This document shows positions 24,381-34,085 of a stretch of DNA of 64,000 nucleotides, one piece after another. Every line of letters starts with the position of its first letter. Within the stretch, counting starts at the first letter, position 1. Made by a program: the position numbers and the translations under genes. Source of the stretch: Reichenbachiella carrageenanivorans (GTDB lineage Bacteria; Bacteroidota; Bacteroidia; Cytophagales; Cyclobacteriaceae); NCBI RefSeq assembly GCF_025639805.1, contig NZ_CP106735.1, positions 3,629,501 through 3,693,500 on the forward strand, written 5' to 3'. The notes beneath the pieces are model-generated. The model saw only the letters and a program-made list of their open reading frames with translations. It did not search any database and had not been told where the DNA came from.

Positions 24381-24440
24381 ATGTTCTATACGACATAAAA
24401 TTGAATTCAAGACAAAGGTAACAAAAAGGTTCTATAGAAC
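24381..24440 (-). promoter_or_regulatory. Promoter with two MarR-like operators
   Basis: There are two related dyads. A perfect 12-bp palindrome GTTCTATAGAAC lies at 24429-24440. An imperfect one, ATGTTCTATACGACAT, lies at 24381-24396. They share GTTCTATA-nn-ACAT. Between them, on the reverse strand, is TACCTTTG (24413-24420), an exact match to the Bacteroidota -7 box TAnnTTTG. The upstream operator overlaps the expected -33 region and the downstream one lies in the leader. The marR gene ends 45 bases away, so its product is the obvious regulator. Confidence 0.7.
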
Positions 24441-24484
24441 ATATTAATATATAGCTCAATCCTAGAAACAGTGTTTATAGCAAA

Positions 24485-24958
24485 TTAATCGATAGGATCT
24501 TCTGGCGTGAGTAATGGAGAAGCATCTAGTTGATGAATCTGCATCGCTGAAGTAATAATTTCTAGCGAATTTCTAACCATCCCTCGTTCGTCATTAGACA
24601 GCAGGTCTAGTTTTTTGGCTAATCGTTCATGTAGAACATTTGGGGTTTCTTCGAGTAGTTTGATACCTGAAGCAGTGAGTGTAATGTAGGTCATCCGCTT
24701 GTCTCCTTGCTTAGGCATGCGGATCACATAGCCTCTTTTCTCTAGTCTATTTATTATACCAGTAACTGTACTAGAGTTAAGGCTTAGAAGATTCATAAGC
24801 TCTCGATGGTTAGACTGGTAGTTAGGGCTTTTTTCTAAATGTCCCAAGCAGAGTAATTGCGTAATACTCAGTCCGAAATCCTTTTGAATACTTTTGGATT
24901 CTAAATTTAACGAACGAACAATTTTGCGTATGCTTACTAATATCTCTAAAGAGTCCAT
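24485..24958 (-). CDS. MarR-family transcriptional regulator
   Basis: In this 157-residue protein, a winged helix-turn-helix is visible: HRELMNLLSLNSSTVTGIINRLEKRG, then the wing YVIRMPKQGDKRMTYI and a dimer helix. MarR dimers bind palindromes and release DNA when they bind a small ligand, often the substrate of the pathway they control. It points the same way as the carbamoyl/symporter operon and ends 149 bases before the first gene of it. The matching palindromes lie in that gap. No second copy of the palindrome was noticed before its own start. Confidence 0.9.
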   Translation of the reverse strand: MDSLEILVSIRKIVRSLNLESKSIQKDFGLSITQLLCLGHLEKSPNYQSNHRELMNLLSLNSSTVTGIINRLEKRGYVIRMPKQGDKRMTYITLTASGIKLLEETPNVLHERLAKKLDLLSNDERGMVRNSLEIITSAMQIHQLDASPLLTPEDPID

Positions 24959-25079
24959 GTATTGATTTTTTCAAGCCAACAAACTTAATCAACACCTTCC
25001 ATTTGAAGAAATTCCTTTATTAATCAATGAAATATGAGTTGTTTATCTATCCTATCATTGATATTAGTTATCTAATGGA

Positions 25080-25796
25080 TTAGATATCCAACTTATCCAT
25101 CCAGTCGTCATTCAGATTCTCCACATTTTCTCTCAATTTTTGCGCCCAAGTCACGGCTAGATCTTTGAGTTCTTCATGAGTAAACCGCTGTTCTACCATT
25201 TTGTAAGAGCCTTCTTTGTAGATCACCACATCAATCGGGTACTCTACGTCATTGGCACTGACGCGGGTAGAATCAAAAGATAGAAAACCCGTTTTAAGAG
25301 CAAATTTCAGATCAGATTGATAGGTAATTGCACGATTGAGAATGGGCTGCCCATACCCCGTATTACCAATGATAGTAAAGGGGGTGGCCTCACCTATCTC
25401 GATCCAATTGCCCTCTGGGTACAACAAGAATAATTTGTGTGTGCTATCCCCTTCGAGCTGTCCTCCCACTATGCTGTGTAAGTTGAAAAACAGTCCAGAT
25501 TGTGCCAGTGCACTTTTGTCTTCGTCCGCTACACGACGGAGTTGCGCCCCAAATGCATTTACTGCTTTGTACATTTTATCATACTGAAAAGTCTCTTGGC
25601 TGATGGCTTCCTCAAAATATGTGACGGCCTTATCACGTACCGACCTAAGGCCTGAGGTCATGATAAATAGACTATTTTTGCCTATTTGGTGTGTGGTTAT
25701 TTTTCTGGAGGTGGTCGTACGAGTACCAGACGTGATACAAGTATCGGCTAAGGCTACTAAGCCACTTTTAACCTTAATCCCTAAACAATATGTCAT
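25080..25796 (-). CDS. Anbu proteasome-like protease
   Basis: In this 238-residue Ntn-hydrolase, Thr2 would become the N-terminal nucleophile after Met removal. VALADTCITSG (Asp18) and SRKITTH (Lys32) give the proteasome-type Thr/Asp/Lys triad. SGLRSVRDKAVTYF and IVGGQLEG fit the Anbu (bacterial proteasome homologue) family. Anbu forms open-ring assemblies in the cytoplasm; substrates are unknown. It follows the alpha-E and ATP-grasp genes, which with transglutaminases form a conserved cluster in many bacteria. The gap to alpha-E is 46 bases. Confidence 0.88.
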   Translation of the reverse strand: MTYCLGIKVKSGLVALADTCITSGTRTTTSRKITTHQIGKNSLFIMTSGLRSVRDKAVTYFEEAISQETFQYDKMYKAVNAFGAQLRRVADEDKSALAQSGLFFNLHSIVGGQLEGDSTHKLFLLYPEGNWIEIGEATPFTIIGNTGYGQPILNRAITYQSDLKFALKTGFLSFDSTRVSANDVEYPIDVVIYKEGSYKMVEQRFTHEELKDLAVTWAQKLRENVENLNDDWMDKLDI

Positions 25797-25842
25797 AAAT
25801 TCAATTTTTCAAACGCAAGTTTATCGACTATGCTCGCGATTT

Positions 25843-26817
25843 TTACTTTTTGTAGTCAAAAAATTCTTTGTGAATGAGATCATTGAAAATGAAAACCTGA
25901 GACATAATGTACTCCAAATATTTCTCTACTCCATTTTCAATTTCACAATAGTCCGAATAACGCATTTGTGACGCTATTTTAGCACTCTTGAATTGCAAAG
26001 AGTCCTTAGCCAAATGGTTGAAATCCTGCGTATCATTAATTTTACATAGCAGCTCATTGATCTTGCTAAAGCCGTGGGCTATGGATCTAGGAAATTCCAG
26101 ATTGAATATGAGAAACTGACAGCTGTTGCTTTGTTGCACACTAGTCTTGAATAATTTTCTGGTCATGTCTGTCGCTTCCATGGCATTGAGCATCATGAGC
26201 CATTGATGATTTTCGACAGTTAGATTTTCATGCTCTCCACGAAGTGCTCGTATGTCAATAAATGTATTCATCAAGCCTCTAGTAGTCTGATAAATGCGCT
26301 CTAAATAAATACCCATTTTAACAAAAGCCCAGACATTATCATGCAGTAAAGTGCTATCTAATTTGGCATGAAATGAGTCCGAATTTTCTTGAACCCCATG
26401 TGTGAATTCATACAGCCCTCTGGACTTGAGATAATCCGAATTGAAATTATTAGCAAAATGAAAATTTTTATTGACACTCTCCCAGAGTTCGTTAGAGATT
26501 AAATTGCGAACGCCTTTTGTATTTTCTCTTACTTCTTTTAGATAGTACAAAATAGAAGTGGTCGACTGCGGGTTGATCGCTACATTCCATATAATATCGG
26601 TTTCTTTTAACCCTTCTTCTTGGGGTGGTATTCCCGTTGCCATGTAGGATATAGATCGCATGGTGAGATCTCTATACTCTATCATATTCGAATCCATCGT
26701 GGAAAAATATTTGACCTGTAAATAACGGGCCAAAAATTCTGCTCTTTCCTGATACCTACCTAGCCAATAAAATGAACTAGCATGCCGTGCTAATATGGTT
26801 TTTATTCTATAACCCAT
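25843..26817 (-). CDS. Alpha-E domain protein of the Anbu cluster
   Basis: This 324-residue all-helical protein starts MGYRIKTILARHASSF-YWLGRYQERAEF, the standard alpha-E beginning with a conserved Tyr-Trp-x-GR-x-x-ERAE. Alpha-E proteins accompany circularly permuted ATP-grasp ligases and are thought to work with them in forming peptide-like bonds (Iyer and Aravind family analysis; biochemistry unproven). Its start overlaps the ATP-grasp stop by 16 bases, so the two are tightly coupled. A membrane segment is not seen. Confidence 0.85.
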   Translation of the reverse strand: MGYRIKTILARHASSFYWLGRYQERAEFLARYLQVKYFSTMDSNMIEYRDLTMRSISYMATGIPPQEEGLKETDIIWNVAINPQSTTSILYYLKEVRENTKGVRNLISNELWESVNKNFHFANNFNSDYLKSRGLYEFTHGVQENSDSFHAKLDSTLLHDNVWAFVKMGIYLERIYQTTRGLMNTFIDIRALRGEHENLTVENHQWLMMLNAMEATDMTRKLFKTSVQQSNSCQFLIFNLEFPRSIAHGFSKINELLCKINDTQDFNHLAKDSLQFKSAKIASQMRYSDYCEIENGVEKYLEYIMSQVFIFNDLIHKEFFDYKK

Positions 26818-28250
26818 GTGTCTTTCGATCCTCCTCCTTGTGATGAATTAACAATTAAACTTCCTTTTTTTAAAGCTACTCTAGATAGTCCTCCCTTCAA
26901 TACATACTCATAGTCATCTCCTATCAGTGTGTAAGTTCTCAGGTCAATATGTCTGGGTCCAAATGCTTTATCGCTTTCTATGTAAGTGGCGTGCATCGAT
27001 AGGTTCATGATCGGTTGGGCAATGAATTGTCTTGGTGCATTTTTTATTTTATTTGCCAAATCTGCTAGTTCGGCCTGGCTCATGGTATTGCCAACACAAA
27101 TGCCGTACCCACCACTTTGATCGACTGGCTTTATCACCAGCTTGTCTAAATTTTCTAATACATATTTTAGATCTGTTGGATTTTCACAGATGTAAGTATG
27201 CACATTGTTCAATATGGGTGCTTCTCCCAAATAGTATTTGATAATATCAGGTACATAATGATAAATAGCTTTGTCATCTGCCACACCTGTTCCGGGAGCA
27301 TTTACAATAGAAACATTGCCAGCGATATATGCACGCATAATGCCTTTTACTCCGAGTACACTTTCTTTGTTGAAGACTTCAGGATCCAAATATTCATCAT
27401 CGATACGACGGTATACTACATCTACCTTCACTGGCCCTTTGGTGGTTTTCATAAAAACATAATTGTCTTCTACAAATAAGTCTCTACCCTCTACTAATTC
27501 TATTCCCATTTGCTGCGCCAAAAACATGTGTTCATAGAAAGCAGAATTATACATGCCAGGAGTCAAAACCACACAGATGGTATCTTCAAAATCCTGGGGG
27601 GCAACGGATTTTAGCATGTCCAGAAGAGCAATAGGATAATCCCAAACAGGTACAATAGGATATCGCTGAAAAATATCACTCATCGTTTTCTTCAACGCAT
27701 CTCGATTGCCCAAAACATAACTCACACCAGAAGGAGAACGCAGATTGTCTTCAAGGACATAGTTGTTGCCATCGTTATGTTTGATTAGATCTGTGCCATT
27801 AATATGGCAATAAGCTCCCCCTTTTGGGACAAACCCAAGCATTTCTTTGCAATAATGCGGCGAGCTTAGAATCATTTCTTTCGGAATGATTTTATCCTTC
27901 AGAATCTTTTGCTCTGTATAAATATCCTTCAAGAATAAATTTAAAGCTTTTGAACGCTGAATAGCACCTTGCTCGATGGAAGACCATTCGCCTTTTTTAA
28001 TAATCCTTGGAAAAGGATCGAATGGAAAGATATGTTCTTTCGTATTTTTTTCAGAATAAACTTGATAGGTAATCCCCTGATTGAAAAATGACAATTTGAT
28101 CAATTCATTTAGATTTTCAAATTGGTCTATAGTTAAAGAATCAAAAACAGCCGTTATTTTTTCATACGGATCTTTTACGTTATTATCCTTATTCTCGAAT
28201 ACTTCATCCAGACAATTTTCTGGAACTTTATATAAATCAAAAATACCCAT
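26802..28250 (-). CDS. Circularly permuted ATP-grasp ligase
   Basis: In this 482-residue protein, the order of elements (HINGTDLIKHNDGNNYVLEDNLRSPSG early, VIKPVDQSGGYGICVG late) fits the circularly permuted ATP-grasp family. That family is predicted to join an amino group to a carboxylate using ATP. Asp and Asn residues in EDNLRSPSG would bind magnesium, and the late Lys and Gly-rich loop would bind ATP. It is the first gene of the leftward Anbu operon and diverges from the transglutaminase operon across a 154-base gap. The product made is not known for any member. Confidence 0.88.
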   Translation of the reverse strand: MGIFDLYKVPENCLDEVFENKDNNVKDPYEKITAVFDSLTIDQFENLNELIKLSFFNQGITYQVYSEKNTKEHIFPFDPFPRIIKKGEWSSIEQGAIQRSKALNLFLKDIYTEQKILKDKIIPKEMILSSPHYCKEMLGFVPKGGAYCHINGTDLIKHNDGNNYVLEDNLRSPSGVSYVLGNRDALKKTMSDIFQRYPIVPVWDYPIALLDMLKSVAPQDFEDTICVVLTPGMYNSAFYEHMFLAQQMGIELVEGRDLFVEDNYVFMKTTKGPVKVDVVYRRIDDEYLDPEVFNKESVLGVKGIMRAYIAGNVSIVNAPGTGVADDKAIYHYVPDIIKYYLGEAPILNNVHTYICENPTDLKYVLENLDKLVIKPVDQSGGYGICVGNTMSQAELADLANKIKNAPRQFIAQPIMNLSMHATYIESDKAFGPRHIDLRTYTLIGDDYEYVLKGGLSRVALKKGSLIVNSSQGGGSKDTWVIE

Positions 28251-28291
28251 TCCCCTCTTTTAATAATTAAGTACGATTACCTTTTGCTAAA

Positions 28292-28359
28292 GCTAATAAT
28301 AACATAAATTCACGCAAATATTACGTAGTAAAATACGTATTTATACTTAAATTATTAGC
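28292..28359. promoter_or_regulatory. Divergent promoter region with nested dyads
   Basis: The 154-base gap between the ATP-grasp and DUF2126 genes is very AT-rich. It contains two self-complementary TACGTA words 12 bases apart (28322-28327 and 28334-28339). Around them is a 9-bp inverted repeat, GCTAATAAT (28292-28300) and ATTATTAGC (28351-28359). This could be a shared operator that controls both arms of the cluster. No regulator gene is adjacent. Confidence 0.4.
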
Positions 28360-28404
28360 GTAAAGTACAATAGTATATCTATATAGTGCAAAATAAACAA
28401 CCAT

Positions 28405-31400
28405 ATGGCCATACATGCAGCAATTAAACATAGTACAGGATATACTTATGATAGGTTGGTCACTATGTCACCGCAAGTGATTCGCCTTCGTCCGGCCCCT
28501 CATACTCGTACTCCAGTTGTAGGGTATTCGATAAAAATCTACCCTGAGAATCATTTTATCAATTGGCAACAAGATCCATTTGGCAACTATTTGGCTCGTA
28601 TAGTTTTTCCAGATCAGATCAAAGAATTTCGAGTAGATGTAGAAGTAATTATTGAAATGAAAGTGATCAACCCATTTGATTTCTTCATGGAGGAAAGCGC
28701 AGATAAATTTCCGTTTTCATATCATACGGACCTTAAAAAGGAACTTGCGCCCTACCTAGAAGTATCAGAGACTGGACCACAATTAGAACAGTGGGTAGAA
28801 GAAATCAAGAGCTTTTATGGTTTGAATACAGTTGATTTCTTGGTATCTGTCAACCAAAAACTTTACCAACAGATTGCCTATACTATACGTTTGGAGACAG
28901 GGATTCAATCACCAGATGAAACTTTGACTAAGGCCTTAGGGTCATGCAGAGATTCTGCTTGGGTGCTGGTTCAGGCGTTGCGTCATCTAGGTTTGGCTAC
29001 TCGCTTTGTTTCTGGCTATTTAGTCCAGCTCAAGCCAGACAAAAAGAGCGTAGATGGAGCATCAGGCCCAGAAGAAGACTTTACAGATTTGCATGCATGG
29101 TGTGAAGTGTATATTCCGGGTGCTGGGTGGATTGGATTGGATTCTACCTCAGGATTATTTGCTGGCGAAGGACATATTCCGCTGTGCTGTACGCCAGAGC
29201 CTGCGAGCGCCTCTCCCATTACTGGGTTTACCACTCCTGCAGAAGTTAAGTTTTCTTATGCTAATCAAGTTTTTCGTATTCATGAAGACCCAAGGATAAC
29301 TAAGCCATACTCGGACGACGAATGGCAACGTATTCATGCACTTGGAGAGTTCGTCGAAGACAAGTTGCATCGCAACGATGTAAGATTGACCATGGGAGGC
29401 GAACCTACCGTCGTGTCTATCAAGGACATGGAGAGTGAGCAATGGAATACTAATGCAGATGGTGAAGACAAACGTAAAATGGCGTTTGAATTGGCTGACA
29501 AATTGAGTCAGGCGTTTGGGAAAGGAAATGCATTGATTCACATCGGTCAGGGCAAATGGTATCCAGGAGAACCTGTACCTAGGTGGCAATATGGTATCTA
29601 TTGGAGAAAGGATGGTTTGCCTCTGGTAAACGATGCTAGAGTATATGGTGACCCTAACGAAGACTATGGGTATACATTTAAGCAGGCTGAGGGATTGATG
29701 AAAGAAATCACTTTACAGCTCAAACTGCCACTATTCAATGTGCAGCCTGCCTATGAAGATGTTTATTATTATCTATGGCAAGAGGACAAACTACCGATCA
29801 ATATCAATCCCTTACGAGTCAATCTCTCCGATTCATTGGAAAGAAAAACCATGTCTGGAGTGATCAAAAATGGCTTAAACAACCCTGTAGGTTTTGTTTT
29901 GCCTTTGGAGTGGAATTTTGAGTTAAACTCATGGCTGAGTTGTGCTTGGGAGTTTAGGCAAAAACAATTATATCTAGTCCCTGGCAATTCACCTATGGGA
30001 CTACGTCTGCCATTGGAATCATTGCCACATATGGTGCCAGCACAGCGAAAACAAGAGGTTGAGCGAAGTTTGTTTGAAGAACTGGGAAACCTTCCAGATT
30101 ATCACAATCAGATCAAACAACAGCAACAAAGCGATACTAAAAGCTTTGAGAAAATACCCAAGGATTGGTTGTATCCTAAAGAAAAAAACGAAGCCAAAGA
30201 AGGTCAAAAAGATGAGGGTTTCTTTGTTGTAAAAAAGAAAAAAGAGGAGAAAGATACTTTCGAACCCGAGTTTAGAGCGCATACAATCAAGACAGCTTTG
30301 GGAGTAGAAGCACGAAATGGTGCATTATATGTGTTTTTTCCTCCATTCAAACATGTAGAGCAATACTTAGAGTTGCTAGCCATTGTAGAAGCAGCGGCAG
30401 CTAAATTGTCTCTAAAGGTATTGATCGAAGGCTATGAACCACCGCGTGACAATCGTATCGAAAAATTGGTAGTCACCCCAGACCCTGGAGTGATTGAGAT
30501 CAATATACATCCAGCCAAAAGCTGGAAAGAAGTCACAAGAAATTATGATATCCTGTTCCGTTCTGCAGAACAAGTTGGGTTGGGTACAGAGAAGTTTATG
30601 CTGGATGGCAGGCACATTGGTTCTGGTGGTGGTCACCATATTACCCTTGGCGGTACCACTCCCGCAGATAGTCCATTATTAAGAAAGCCGGGTGTACTAA
30701 AAAGCTTTTTGATCTTCTGGCAAAATCACCCAGGTCTCTCCTATTTGTTTTCAGGAGCATTCATAGGCCCTACCTCTCAAGCGCCTAGAATAGACGAAGG
30801 GAAACCCGATCAGCTATATGAATTAGAAATTGCGCTCAACCAAATCGAAGAGGGTGAAGAAGTTCCGTTTTGGTTGGTCGATCGGCTATTAAGAAATATA
30901 CTGGTAGATATCACGGGCAATACGCATCGAGCGGAGTTTTGTATCGACAAGTTGTATTCACCAGATAGCTCAACAGGTCGTTTAGGAATACTAGAACTGC
31001 GCGCCTTTGAGATGCCACCAGATGAGCGCATGTGCGTGGTGCAGCTGCTACTTGTGCGTACCTTGTTTGCTTGGTTTTGGGAAAAACCATACAAGCAAAA
31101 GCTAATTCGTTGGGGCACTGAGTTGCATGATAAGTTTATGCTACATCACTATGTAAAAGAAGATATGTTGGACATTTGCGAACAGCTCAATAGTGATGGA
31201 TTCTCTTTCAATCCAGATTGGCTAGAGCCATTTTTCGAGTTTCGTTTTCCACTGGTAGGTAGAATTCAAAAAAAAGGCATTAACCTATCTCTAAGAACTG
31301 GCATAGAACCTTGGCAAGTATTGGGTGAAGAAATGTCTAGCACAGGTACCGCTCGTTTTGTTGACTCATCGGTAGAGCGAATTGAACTCAAGGTAAGTGG

Positions 31401-31884
31401 ACTCAACGAAGAACGGTATGCTATACTTTGTAATGCGCAAAGAGTGCCAGTAAGAAGTACAGAGCGAAACGAAGAATTTGTGGCTGGTATCCGATACAAG
31501 GCTTGGGCGCCACCGTCAGCCCTGCATCCTACCATACCAGTCGACGTACCTTTGGTATTCGATATTTATGATTTGTGGAATAAGAAATCTATTGGAGGAT
31601 GTACTTACTATGTATCTCACCCAGGTGGAAGAAACTACGATACTTATCCTGTCAATGCCTATGAGGCGGAGTCTAGGCGAGAAAGTCGCTTCTTCAATTT
31701 TGGGCATTCACAAGGTGATGCTAAAAATAAAATAGAGACCAAAACACAGTTGTCAAATGTAGGCTATAGATACGTTGATGAACAATATTCTACGAATATT
31801 GAAAATGTGCCTATGGTAAAGCCAGAAACAGATAAAGAGTTTCCATATACGTTCGATTTAAGAAGAAGTAGAAAATCATCATAA
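28405..31884 (+). CDS. Transglutaminase-like / DUF2126 fusion protein
   Basis: In this 1159-residue protein, the N-terminal about 300 residues form a bacterial transglutaminase-like N domain plus a papain-like core with Cys181 (GSCRDSAWVLVQALR), His230 (DLHAWCEV) and an Asp near 245 (GLDSTSG). The remaining about 800 residues are DUF2126, with PRWQYGIYWRKDG, SGGGHHITLGG and LLRNILVDITGNTHRAEFC. DUF2126 is related to glutamine-synthetase or amidoligase-like folds by prediction. Together the protein may cut and remake peptide or isopeptide bonds. It is cytoplasmic (no signal peptide). It is the first gene of the rightward arm. Confidence 0.9.
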   Translation: MAIHAAIKHSTGYTYDRLVTMSPQVIRLRPAPHTRTPVVGYSIKIYPENHFINWQQDPFGNYLARIVFPDQIKEFRVDVEVIIEMKVINPFDFFMEESADKFPFSYHTDLKKELAPYLEVSETGPQLEQWVEEIKSFYGLNTVDFLVSVNQKLYQQIAYTIRLETGIQSPDETLTKALGSCRDSAWVLVQALRHLGLATRFVSGYLVQLKPDKKSVDGASGPEEDFTDLHAWCEVYIPGAGWIGLDSTSGLFAGEGHIPLCCTPEPASASPITGFTTPAEVKFSYANQVFRIHEDPRITKPYSDDEWQRIHALGEFVEDKLHRNDVRLTMGGEPTVVSIKDMESEQWNTNADGEDKRKMAFELADKLSQAFGKGNALIHIGQGKWYPGEPVPRWQYGIYWRKDGLPLVNDARVYGDPNEDYGYTFKQAEGLMKEITLQLKLPLFNVQPAYEDVYYYLWQEDKLPININPLRVNLSDSLERKTMSGVIKNGLNNPVGFVLPLEWNFELNSWLSCAWEFRQKQLYLVPGNSPMGLRLPLESLPHMVPAQRKQEVERSLFEELGNLPDYHNQIKQQQQSDTKSFEKIPKDWLYPKEKNEAKEGQKDEGFFVVKKKKEEKDTFEPEFRAHTIKTALGVEARNGALYVFFPPFKHVEQYLELLAIVEAAAAKLSLKVLIEGYEPPRDNRIEKLVVTPDPGVIEINIHPAKSWKEVTRNYDILFRSAEQVGLGTEKFMLDGRHIGSGGGHHITLGGTTPADSPLLRKPGVLKSFLIFWQNHPGLSYLFSGAFIGPTSQAPRIDEGKPDQLYELEIALNQIEEGEEVPFWLVDRLLRNILVDITGNTHRAEFCIDKLYSPDSSTGRLGILELRAFEMPPDERMCVVQLLLVRTLFAWFWEKPYKQKLIRWGTELHDKFMLHHYVKEDMLDICEQLNSDGFSFNPDWLEPFFEFRFPLVGRIQKKGINLSLRTGIEPWQVLGEEMSSTGTARFVDSSVERIELKVSGLNEERYAILCNAQRVPVRSTERNEEFVAGIRYKAWAPPSALHPTIPVDVPLVFDIYDLWNKKSIGGCTYYVSHPGGRNYDTYPVNAYEAESRRESRFFNFGHSQGDAKNKIETKTQLSNVGYRYVDEQYSTNIENVPMVKPETDKEFPYTFDLRRSRKSS

Positions 31885-31894
31885 ATAATGAAGT

Positions 31895-32689
31895 ATGTGG
31901 TTAAGAACCAGTTGTGAATTGTCGTTTTATATTGCTGTACCTACGCCGTTCATTCTTATGCTACGCCCGCGTAGCAATGCACAACAATGGGTAGCCAAAG
32001 AAGAGTATAAAATCTCCCCTCATGTACTCGTATATGAGCACACAGATGGATATAGCAATCTATACCAACGACTGATCGCACCAGAAGGAGCGTTTTCAAT
32101 ACGAACTTCTGCTGATGTCAAAGTAGTCGATCAATTAGATCAAACTCCTGGTGCTCCATTCGTAGAGGTTCAAAACTTACCTGATCAGGTACTGAGTTAT
32201 TTGCTCCCAAGCAGATATTGTGAATCAGACCGATTCAATGAGATGGCCATCGAAATTACGAATGGTAAAGCACCTGGCTATGATCAGGTAGCAAGCATTG
32301 AAAAATGGCTATGCAAGCGGATTTTATACACGCCAGGAGAAAGCAATTTTGCTATCTCTGCTGTAGAAGTAAACCAGAGACAATCGGGTGTCTGTCGGGA
32401 TTTGGCACATTTGGGAATCGCCTTGTGTCGCAGTTTGAGTATCCCAGCTAGGTTGGTGGTTGGCTATTTGTATGATTTGAAACCCATGGATTTGCATGCT
32501 TGGTTTGAAGCTTATGTTGGGGATCGCTGGTACACATTTGATGCCGTACACCAAGGGGCACGTGCTGGATATGTGGCAGTTGGGTATGGACGTGATGCCG
32601 CAGATGTTGCAGTCTTCAATCAATTTGGTCCATCGGTATTTCCAACAGTGCAAACCGTACGAGTAGAGAAAATAGATGAGTTTATTTGA
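31895..32689 (+). CDS. Transglutaminase-family protein
   Basis: In this 264-residue protein, an N-terminal beta domain ([19 protein letters not shown]) precedes a papain-like core with catalytic Cys in [18 protein letters not shown], His in [11 protein letters not shown] and Asp in YTFDAVH. It lies 10 bases after the DUF2126 fusion gene, so it is cotranscribed. It is the second, shorter transglutaminase that usually completes the Anbu/ATP-grasp cluster. No signal peptide. Confidence 0.88.
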   Translation: MWLRTSCELSFYIAVPTPFILMLRPRSNAQQWVAKEEYKISPHVLVYEHTDGYSNLYQRLIAPEGAFSIRTSADVKVVDQLDQTPGAPFVEVQNLPDQVLSYLLPSRYCESDRFNEMAIEITNGKAPGYDQVASIEKWLCKRILYTPGESNFAISAVEVNQRQSGVCRDLAHLGIALCRSLSIPARLVVGYLYDLKPMDLHAWFEAYVGDRWYTFDAVHQGARAGYVAVGYGRDAADVAVFNQFGPSVFPTVQTVRVEKIDEFI

Positions 32690-32768
32690 CAAATAGGATG
32701 CTTTGCTATGCAAGCATAATATGTAATTAATACTAGCACTTTCATATTGAAGTCTGAATCATATACAC

Positions 32769-32803
32769 AAAAAAACCGGATAACTAAGGTTAGCTATCCG
32801 GTT
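32769..32803 (-). terminator. Intrinsic terminator shared between convergent genes
   Basis: A perfect 9-bp stem AACCGGATA / TATCCGGTT (32774-32782 and 32795-32803) has additional pairing inside. It is followed on the reverse strand by a T7 run, so it ends the TPR gene transcript. Next to it is another 7-bp dyad, GCAGTTT-C-AAACTGC, at 32806-32820. The transglutaminase operon on the other strand probably ends here too. Confidence 0.8.
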
Positions 32804-32827
32804 CGGCAGTTTCAAACTGCTAATATC

Positions 32828-34033
32828 TTATTCTTGACCAGCTGCTTCCAAGGCATCTACTCTATCTAGAATAGCTTCTGCTTTGTCCAACATCTTCAAT
32901 TGCGTATACATTTGCTGCAAAGCTGACAATCCACCTATATCATTTGGTTCGACTTCAGTCGCTTTTTCCATGTATGGCAGACCTTCTTTTAGAATTTTGT
33001 CTGCTTTAGCCAATTTAGCCGGGCCGTATTTGTCGTAGTTTTTCAAACTCATATCACGTACTTCATCATAGTATTCTTTCGCCAAGTTGACGTAGATCAC
33101 ACCTGTGTTGAAATTTGCAATATAGTTGTCTGGATCTACCTCTAGGGCATTGAGGTAAGAGGCTTTTGCTTGGTTGTAAGCTTCTCTTGCGGCTTCTTTT
33201 TCGCCATCTTTCAACTTCGCACTACCTAAGTTGTCGTACAATACACCAAGGTTCAAGTGAAGATTGATGTTTGTAGGATCTTCTGCAATAGCAGATTCTA
33301 ATTTGGCTTTAGCCTCGTCTACTTTGTCCATGGCCAATAGCAAGCTGATTTCTTCCTGTCCAAATTTGCTAACAGTAGGAAAAAGTTCTCTTGCTTTCAT
33401 CACCAACTCCAAAGCCTTTTCGTCATTCTTCTTTTCAGATCTTTCTAAATAGATCAAAGTAGAATACACGTCTTCACTTGCAATGCCTGCATCTACCATT
33501 TGGTAATAGTAATCCAAAGTCTTGTCAGTGAATCCAGCTTGCTGAGCAGCTACACCAGAATACAAAAGTGTTACAGAATCTGTAGGCTTTACTTTGAGTG
33601 CTTGCTCAAAGCTTGTTAATGCTGATTCATAATTACCTTCTCCATAAGTCGTACCGCCTGCATTGATGTAGTTGCCCCACATCGCATCAAGGTTTGTACT
33701 AGAGAGTAAGTAGTTTGGATTGTTTTCACTTTCCATTTCCATTACTTTGCTATATGCAGCTACAGCTTTGTCTAGTGCCTCTGTATCTAAGCTAGAAACA
33801 GCTTCGTCTGTACTAGTAGAAATGGCTTGAAAAATTTTACCTCTTACAAACCAAGTCTTGGACTTGCTTGCATTTTTTTCGATTGTGATAGCTACATCTA
33901 TTTCTGCTTTAGCGTTAGCATAATCACTTTTGGTCAGATACGCATCTGCTTTATTCACAGACCCTTTCTGCGCGAAAGATGCCACGCTCATAAGTAAAGC
34001 AAGCGTAAGCACAAACAATTTACTTGTATTCAT
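32828..34033 (-). CDS. Secreted tetratricopeptide-repeat protein
   Basis: This 401-residue protein has a signal peptide (SKLFVLTLALLMSVASFAQ), then TPR helices throughout, for example YESALTSFEQALKVKPTDS, NINLHLNLGVLYDNLG and NYIANFNTGVIYVNLA. TPR arrays bind other proteins; in Bacteroidota such periplasmic TPR proteins assist envelope assembly or gliding and secretion. It lies 52 bases downstream of gyrA on the same strand, so read-through from gyrA is possible. Confidence 0.85.
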   Translation of the reverse strand: MNTSKLFVLTLALLMSVASFAQKGSVNKADAYLTKSDYANAKAEIDVAITIEKNASKSKTWFVRGKIFQAISTSTDEAVSSLDTEALDKAVAAYSKVMEMESENNPNYLLSSTNLDAMWGNYINAGGTTYGEGNYESALTSFEQALKVKPTDSVTLLYSGVAAQQAGFTDKTLDYYYQMVDAGIASEDVYSTLIYLERSEKKNDEKALELVMKARELFPTVSKFGQEEISLLLAMDKVDEAKAKLESAIAEDPTNINLHLNLGVLYDNLGSAKLKDGEKEAAREAYNQAKASYLNALEVDPDNYIANFNTGVIYVNLAKEYYDEVRDMSLKNYDKYGPAKLAKADKILKEGLPYMEKATEVEPNDIGGLSALQQMYTQLKMLDKAEAILDRVDALEAAGQE

Positions 34034-34085
34034 AGTTCTAATGTTTACGGGGGCCGAAGACCCTATCTATTCTCTGGTTTAATTT

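Noticed and set aside
29155..29589. A 144-codon reverse ORF inside the DUF2126 fusion gene
   Set aside because: It lies wholly within a well-supported coding frame and has no recognisable features.
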